Positions 57,334 to 64,000 of a DNA stretch of 64,000 bases are shown here, one piece after another (the stretch's first letter is position 1; the number at the start of each line of letters is the position of its first letter). The stretch is from Phylloscopus collybita (taxonomy: Eukaryota; Chordata; Aves; Passeriformes; Phylloscopidae). The stretch covers positions 33,280,001 through 33,344,000 of the forward strand of contig JAJNNQ010000137.1 in assembly GCA_027886175.1 (NCBI GenBank), written 5' to 3'. A program made the position numbers and the translations under genes. The notes beneath the pieces were generated by a model, which was not told where the DNA came from, ran no database searches, and saw nothing but the letters and a program-made list of their open reading frames with translations.

Positions 57334-59294
57334 TTATTGGTTTGTTTCTATGTGGTGAACACTGGTAGATAATAACTAACACCTGCACAATTTAAATAAA
57401 CAAGAAGATGCCAAATTGCAGCAGGATTTTCAGAAGTGCTCAGCCTTTACTGGGTTTATTAACTGAAGTGAATCATAAAATTCCTGCCAGTCTCTGCAGA
57501 CACCAAGCTTATGCATTGGGAATTAGATCCCTTTAAATTCCTCCTGCTTAAGCCAAAACAACTGTTATAAAGAGCTGGCAGGAGAAAACCCCATAGAATT
57601 AGTTTTATTAGAAAAATAAGTTTTGCTGAAATTGGAATAAATAGAAGTTTCTAAAATTTCAAATGGGAAATTAAAGACTCCACCTTCAATTATTCTGACT
57701 ACAATTATTTATTTTAGAACATACTCTTCATTGTAGCTCTAAAAACTATGTCAAAGCAATACTGAAGGTCGTAACAACAACCTAGAGCAAGAAGTCTTCT
57801 ATTTTATATCACTTATGATGTGGTTCATTACCTCTTTCATTTCTTTTCCTTCAGTAGTCCTGGGTCATCCACTGGAGAACATGGAGTTAGTCTGGCTTCA
57901 AACCCGGTTTGGTACTGAAGAAGACAATTATTTTTACAGCCATTGCTCTACTCTTTACTGAAGCTGAAAAGTGTAGCAAATGAAAGCTCGCAGAAATAAA
58001 AATTATCAAATTGCTAGAGAAGTTAAAGAGACATGCCCTTGTCCTTGTTCTGTCATATTCTTGAGTGGCAATAGGCAAGTTATTTCATTCATTTTCCCAG
58101 CTGGTCACCAATTTTGTTCTTCATTTCAGCGTGCCTGACATCAGATCTCTGGTCTAGTCTGTAGAATCCCAAAATCTGGTTATGTTGCCCCAGAGGTTTT
58201 TAAAGTTTTCAAATAACTTAATTTTCAATGGCTTGGATGTTTTTGTTTTTTAATATAAAACTTGTGTGACTTTTCCCTGCTTCTAAAAAAGCAGCTCTAA
58301 CCTTTTAAACATCACTAGTAACTTGCACTGCTTTAATTTATTTTATTGTAATTTCCATTACTTAAATAGACTGTAGTAAATTCAGACCTTAATTATTTAA
58401 TTTTTAAAAGAAAAAGTGCACACTAATTATTTTTATTAATTAATCCCCAAACTAATAGCTGATACTATCTTGAAGGCATCAGTTCTCAGCTCTCCCACCT
58501 GGTAATTTTCTTTGTCCTGGTGACAGGACTTCTAACTTTGCTTCGGGTTGCAAGTTCCATTTCTGAAACCGATTTTGTACACGACTGGGAAATGTGAATA
58601 CTTGTTTCTAAACTATCAGACCAAAGCAATTTTTAAGAAAGAAAAGTAGACTACTTTTGTTTACTACTTTTCTATAAATAATTTCCATGCATGTATATTT
58701 TTGTTTCCATTCTCTTGAATCTTGATTGTTGAATTTTTCATTGAAAAATATGTTTGCAATGCAAATTATATGTCTTTAAAACACTGAAAAGCATACTAAG
58801 CTAAATACTTACATTAGTATTAACACAATTCATTGTACCTTTCCTATTTATAAGATTCGTAATTGGATTTAAAAAGGAATTTAGTCATTTAGTTGTGAAA
58901 TAGAAATTATTAAAATGAAAACTTTATTTTGAAATATGTATATAGAAAACCATGAGTTCTAAGAGTTTCCTTTAATTGTTTGCCTTCATGGAACTTCTTT
59001 AATACTTTTTAGTGCCCTGCAGACTCACCAAGTTACTTTGTCCTGAGTTGTTTGAGTGAAGATGTAGCATTACCCAGAAAAGGTAGCTTTAGCTTAGGCT
59101 GTGGCTCCAGCATCTGGTTGAGAGAAAGAAGATTTTAGCAAAGTAAAAAATAAAATGGAAGGAGAGAAAAGTGGATGCAATTAAGTTCCTGTCTTAGAAA
59201 TTACAGAGAACAAGAGTAACAGATTCAAGCAATTAATCCTTCACATTTTTTTATTGTACCAAATGAAGCAATCTCTTTTTTCAAATTTACTTAC
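57334..59294. other. Upstream intergenic DNA, no gene recognised
   Basis: AT-rich, with many TAATTA-type homeodomain cores at about 58380-58480. No coding exon or repeat was identified. Confidence 0.5.
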
Positions 59295-59372
59295 CTGCAG
59301 CATCAGCTCCAGTGGGTTTAGTGTTGACATCTATTGGAGGAGATACTGGACAGATTGTATAAATATTACTCA
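59295..59372 (-). CDS. Candidate orphan exon, minus strand (unknown gene)
   Basis: A 78-nt segment between a good acceptor (CATTCCTTTTCAG) and a perfect donor (CAG|GTAAGT) on the minus strand. Only one of three frames is open; it enters in phase 1 and leaves in phase 1, reading SNIYTICPVSPPIDVN and a further Thr/Ala-rich stretch. I do not recognise the peptide. It lies 5.4 kb upstream of the WIF1 start codon on the same strand, so an alternative upstream WIF1 exon, a separate small gene or a non-coding exon are all possible. It may also be chance. Confidence 0.3.
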
Positions 59373-62300
59373 CTGAAAAGGAATGAAATGTATGACAGCA
59401 GTATGATTTGTTGCTGAATGTGGCTGCCCACAAAGCCTTTGGTGCTTTTGTCACACAGTGGAGATTAAAAGCTCAAATTCTGCGACTATGGGATCATGTA
59501 AACTTCTTTGATAACTGATCAAGTGGTCTGTGACTTTCCTAGCAAGAAAACCTCAGGCACTTCCAGAATCAAGATTAAAACTAAAGATATCATTGTGACT
59601 TATCATATAAATAGCAACAAAAAAAAACCACCTCAAAATCTTTTAGGAACATCCTTGGAAAACTATAGTCAATGTCAAAAAAGATGATCAGAATGACAGT
59701 GCCTCAGGAGCAGAAAGAAGAAAATGTATATTGTGCATTCTGTCCTAAGCAAGAATAGACATGGGAGTGATTATACATGCCATAGCATGAAATAATGCCT
59801 CACATATGGTGAAGAATATGTGAATTGTAAAGTGGAAAAGAATCACTTTGAGCCATATGTTCCTCTCTGGCATGAAACTGCATGGGAGAACAAAATAATC
59901 CAAAAAATAATGTAATTTTTGAAGCACAGCCATTCAACTATGTTCTCCCCCTGCCTTTGTACACTACCTAGAGTAGGTATGAGAAGTGATAAAATACTTC
60001 GAACTGTGCTAAAGAAAGGGGTTCAAACATTCCCTGTGCTGGAGCAGGCAAGGAAACAAGAGAGCAAGGATGGGCAGGGCACAGACCCTGATACTCAGTT
60101 CACAGCTTGTGTAGAACATGAGTCAGGCAAGCAGGATGCCATCCTTGCCTACATAAAGGCAGTGATGCAACTGCCATTGACCTGATACAGCCAGAATTCC
60201 TGTCTCGTTATGAATCCCTAAGTCCCCCATCTTCCTAGAACAACTGTGCAGCTCCTGCTGAAGTGTCACCCTGGGCTGCTGGTGCCACTTCACCCCACAG
60301 CTCTTATGACAGCATCTAGGGATATGATAGGACATTGACTGGATCATATTTGGAGTTGGACCACATGTACTCCACATTTTGTGTGTTTATTTTAGGTGGT
60401 CTCTGAAATATAGCAAGTATGGCACTGTGGGGATCCAATAATTCATCAGCCCTTCTTTTCTTGTTCATTTTTTTTTTCAAAGACACAGCCTATTGGACTT
60501 TTTTTTTTTTTTTTTACAGCAAAAGTAATGCAGTTACTTTTCCCCTTGGAGCAAAACCCCTTGAATTCCTTAGTTTTGCTGTTTTCTCTACAACATACCC
60601 AGAGAAACATGGGGGAAACCTGGAAGAAATGCTTCATTCAAAATCCGTGTGTTAGCAGAAGATAGGACACGTGGCAGTTCTGCTTACACAGGAAGCAAAG
60701 GTATAATGATGGACCCCAGTACAAGGAGAAGTGTGTAATATAACATGCTTTAGAGATAAGTGCAGTATATGGAGTGATAAGGCCAAATTAAGGAGAAACT
60801 TTACGCACTGAGGTGATCTGAAACACCAGAAGAATATACTATGAAAATAAAGAACTTAGAATTAGGGCCTTTTACATTCTCTAATTGTGAAACACTGCTT
60901 CCCCAGCCAATTATTTTCTGCCACATAAATTTTGATTTCTCTGCTTCCTGGTCCTTCAAGTAGCACCTTTTGTTTTCTGTTAATGTTTATTACACTTGCT
61001 AAGCCTAATTTATCACATATTAGGGAATAAAATCTTTTGCTGTCTTGGCATGGGGCAAACAGACTAAGAGGTAGGTTTCACATGGCACTGGATACAGAGA
61101 ATCAAAACATCTGGGCTGAGGGCAGTCCATTTTTTAATGACAGGTAAAGGATTTGAGGAACTGAATGCCAAGGGATGGAATCCCCAGCTCTCAGGGAAGA
61201 AACTTAAGAGAAGAAATGTAGTAAGAGATGTAGAAGGATGAGGTGCTGGAAAAGTCAAAAACTATGAAAAGATCCAATCAGCAAGGGCATATGACATATG
61301 ACAATAAACTCAATAATTACAAGCCTTTTTGATTGCAATAAACATCTTTCATATTTATGTAATGACATGTTTGGAATGACATGGAAACATGTTTCTCATG
61401 TTTTAATGAGAAATCATCTCATTAAAATAGGATATTCTGAGAAAATAAAAGACTTCTGCATCTCTGCAAAAGATTGTTGCTGCTTTTTAACTGAAAGAAG
61501 TAGGCATTCCAGAGGACTTCTGAGATTGTGTCTATGGCAAATAGTGACATACTGCTTAGAGAGCTCACCACTGGGATTTCTCTTTGTCATATTAATTGCT
61601 GGAGATAAGGGTTTACTCAATAGCCAGGACCAGAAATATTTTTACACAAGTGGTAGATTGGACAGAACAAGGAAGAGCCATCTTAGGTCCAAACTACACA
61701 GGCAGCACATGAAACAGAGTGAGAACAGCCACCACGTAGCATACTTACTAACAGGTTAAAGTACTCCTCTAAACACAGCATGTTGTTGAATTGCATAGTT
61801 CATGTAGTACTGAGTACTCCACAATGAGAACAAAACAGGCAAAGCATAGTGGGTATGCTAATAAAAACAAATTCAAGACAGAAATCCATAGAAGGAAGAG
61901 ATTCAGTGAAGGGAGTGATGGAGTAGCTGAATTTGTATGTATTCCCAGCAATCCATTCATTATGTAAGTTACAGCACTACAGCGCTACCAGTTGTCAGAA
62001 AGAGAAGAAATAATGTGAGCTTATGGGAAAGCTGAAAGTAAAACATGAAATCCGAGAGCAACAGACGGATAATGAGAGTGTTAAAATGTATATATTATCT
62101 ACAAGATGTATTTAGAAAATTTTGCCTGGAGTAAGTTCTTCAGAAAATCCTAATGACAACTGCAGATAGATTTAACAGAGTCCTGACTTCCACAGTTCAC
62201 AGAATGAATGAGGGAACTTGTACAGCCAACACAATGTCAAGATGAATGACGTAAAATGATACAAAAATTGCTGAACTGTGTATAGTAAAATGTTTCCTCA

Positions 62301-64000
62301 GGGAAGGAACAAGGAGTAATAGGTTCTAAGGCATGGCTTCAGTAAATGCTAATTTAACTAGGAAATAGTCCAAAGAGTTAGCAGAAAAGCCATAGAAAGC
62401 AAATAAATGTTATTAAAGAAAGCTAAAATGAAATTACAAGGCAGTGATATAAAATAAATGTCATAGCATCATGCAAAATATATGGGAACAATTAAAACAG
62501 TTAGTGTTTTCATGCAACAATTCAGTTTCATACATATTTTCATATTCTTTCATGGGATAAAAATAGGTACAGACATATCTAGGAATGGACATGATGTTAT
62601 CCTTGAGCTGAGGATAAAGGAGCATGAAAAACTTGCCTGGGTAAGAGCATAAACAAAATTGTGTTTTAAGACCTACTGGATATTGGTTTTACTGAGACTG
62701 AAAAATATTCTTGATGTCAAAGGGTTCAAAATATTTTATAAATAAAATGAAAACATAATTTCTATGTACATTTATTTATGTACATTTAATTATGTACATT
62801 CAGTTGCATATGTAAAATGTAGATTTAAGCATTAATTTAAAGGTACCATCTTGGTCAATAGAAGATACTGCTGGCTTCTTCATATGTTTATAACAAATGG
62901 CAGATGAACACTAGATTGCAAATGTGCAAATGTATGATATTGAAAACTCTCATTCAAGTAAATAATAGCTATTAAAAATCTTAGCTTGCAAAATTTCCCT
63001 CCTATATTTTTCTAGACGGTTTTCCAGTTAATTTCATTTAAATTTGTGAATAATTAAGTTTTCTAAAAGCTGGTCTTATGTACAACTCAGTTTGGACACT
63101 TGGATGATAGAGAATACATTACAAAAGGCTCATTTGAAAACTTTGGTTTACCTGTCTTTCCCATTTTACTTCTTGAAGCTTGTTGCAGAGTTAATTCAGT
63201 TTCCCTGGGTACGAACCACAAGGTGAGGCCTGTACTCCTCTTGTTGTGCATTAATTGCTATATGTTTTCCTTTTTTTGCTGTAAATAAGGTTGTTGATTT
63301 TAAAATTAAGACCTTCCTTTTTATGGTCTAACATATTTTCATTAATTATTTTATATCTGTGCCTGTTTCAGGACAGATAGCAGTCTAATAATACATGCCC
63401 ACCTTGTTTCTCTTATGGTATGACAAATTTTAAAATTCCTTAGTCATATACTGCTTTTTTTCTCCAGACTGGGTACTGAATTGGCATTTCATTTTTTGCT
63501 TGGCTAACTCTGCTACACAGATAACTTCCTCTTAGCACATCTTCTGTTTGTTTATAGCACATAATAGAAATCACCCAGCGTTTAATTCTGCTTTTGCTGT
63601 ATAATTTTGCGCTTTATTATCTCTAACAAAATACCATTCCTAGTAACAAAGACATCACTCTTTGAAAAATCCAGCAAGAGGACAAACGATAGCCTGGGGA
63701 GTGCACTGGAATGGAATTCCTACTTTGCTTTTCTATAACATTTTCCATCATCATTCTTGAAGTACTTCTACAAAGATGAATCATTATTTCAATTTGCCTG
63801 TGGGAGAAACTGAGTCACCTGAAGAGGAAGTAATTTGCCATGCAGCAAGTTGGTGGCAGAGCCAAGGGCAAAGAACAAGGTTCTTCATTTCCTGTCTGGT
63901 GCCCTCATGATATTAACTCAGTTTACAGCTCTGCCAGTCTTCTTTATGACCTTAGGTAAGACCTTTTGGGTCCTTTATTCTCCTAACACTGAAGCACATG
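59373..64000. other. Upstream intergenic DNA, no gene recognised
   Basis: No further exon was identified. A perfect 10-bp stem hairpin (61401-61427) and a short tandem repeat (62763-62801) are present. In human the next gene on this side is LEMD3; I see no part of it. Confidence 0.5.
62763..62801. repeat. TATGTACATTTA-type tandem repeat
   Basis: Three units of about 15 bases sharing tatgtacatt. Confidence 0.8.

Noticed and set aside
1..64000. CRISPR arrays, operons, prokaryotic genes, intact tRNA or rRNA genes
   Set aside because: The window is vertebrate nuclear DNA. No regularly spaced repeats with spacers, no rRNA and no intact tRNA cloverleaf were seen.
54461..64000. LEMD3 first exon, expected upstream of WIF1 by human gene order
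   Set aside because: No translation in either CpG island resembles the LEM domain start, so the gene probably lies beyond the right edge.

Overview
This is vertebrate nuclear DNA, almost certainly from a bird and probably a neoavian or passerine one. The evidence is the abundance of CR1 LINE 3' ends, class III (ERVL-like) and other avian LTRs, large introns with GT-AG junctions, CpG islands, and a complete split gene whose protein is a clear orthologue of vertebrate WIF1. No prokaryotic features are present. Most open frames in the window are chance reading frames in non-coding DNA.

The organising feature is WIF1 (Wnt inhibitory factor 1), read on the minus strand from the start codon at 53919 to the stop codon at 14731. 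I could place all ten coding exons with consensus splice sites. They join to 1128 nt (375 codons plus stop) with no frame break. The product has a signal peptide, a WIF domain (exons 2-4), five EGF-like repeats each encoded by a phase-1 exon of exactly 96 nt (exons 5-9), and a basic C-terminal tail (exon 10). It is a secreted protein that binds Wnt ligands outside the cell. A CpG island (about 53140-54460) covers the first two exons and the presumed promoter. A 3' UTR with AATAAA signals (minus sense) ends near 14025.

Layout from left to right: 1-14024 is intergenic DNA downstream of WIF1, with two CR1 fragments, an LTR-like patch and a possible conserved element near 2 kb. 14025-53919 is WIF1. 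Its introns carry an ERVL-derived insertion (15625-16986), an LTR in the same sense as the gene (29769-30330), CR1 fragments, an LTR end at 51366, simple repeats and a 60-bp duplication. 53920-64000 is upstream DNA with a CR1 copy, a second CpG island (55757-56010) holding a strong CTCF-like motif, a 95%-identical inverted repeat of about 170 bp per arm (56188-57333), and an isolated exon-like segment on the minus strand (59295-59372).

The most unusual structure is the ERVL insertion. It has integrase coding sequence plus one LTR, but its left end is an inverted 41-bp copy of the right (U5) end of the LTR, and the whole unit is flanked by a 5-bp direct repeat GACAC. It therefore appears to have integrated as a molecule with two U5 ends, which is not the product of normal reverse transcription. 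The second cluster of interest is the upstream CpG island, CTCF motif, splice donor and large inverted repeat, which together could be an undescribed non-coding transcription unit or boundary element.
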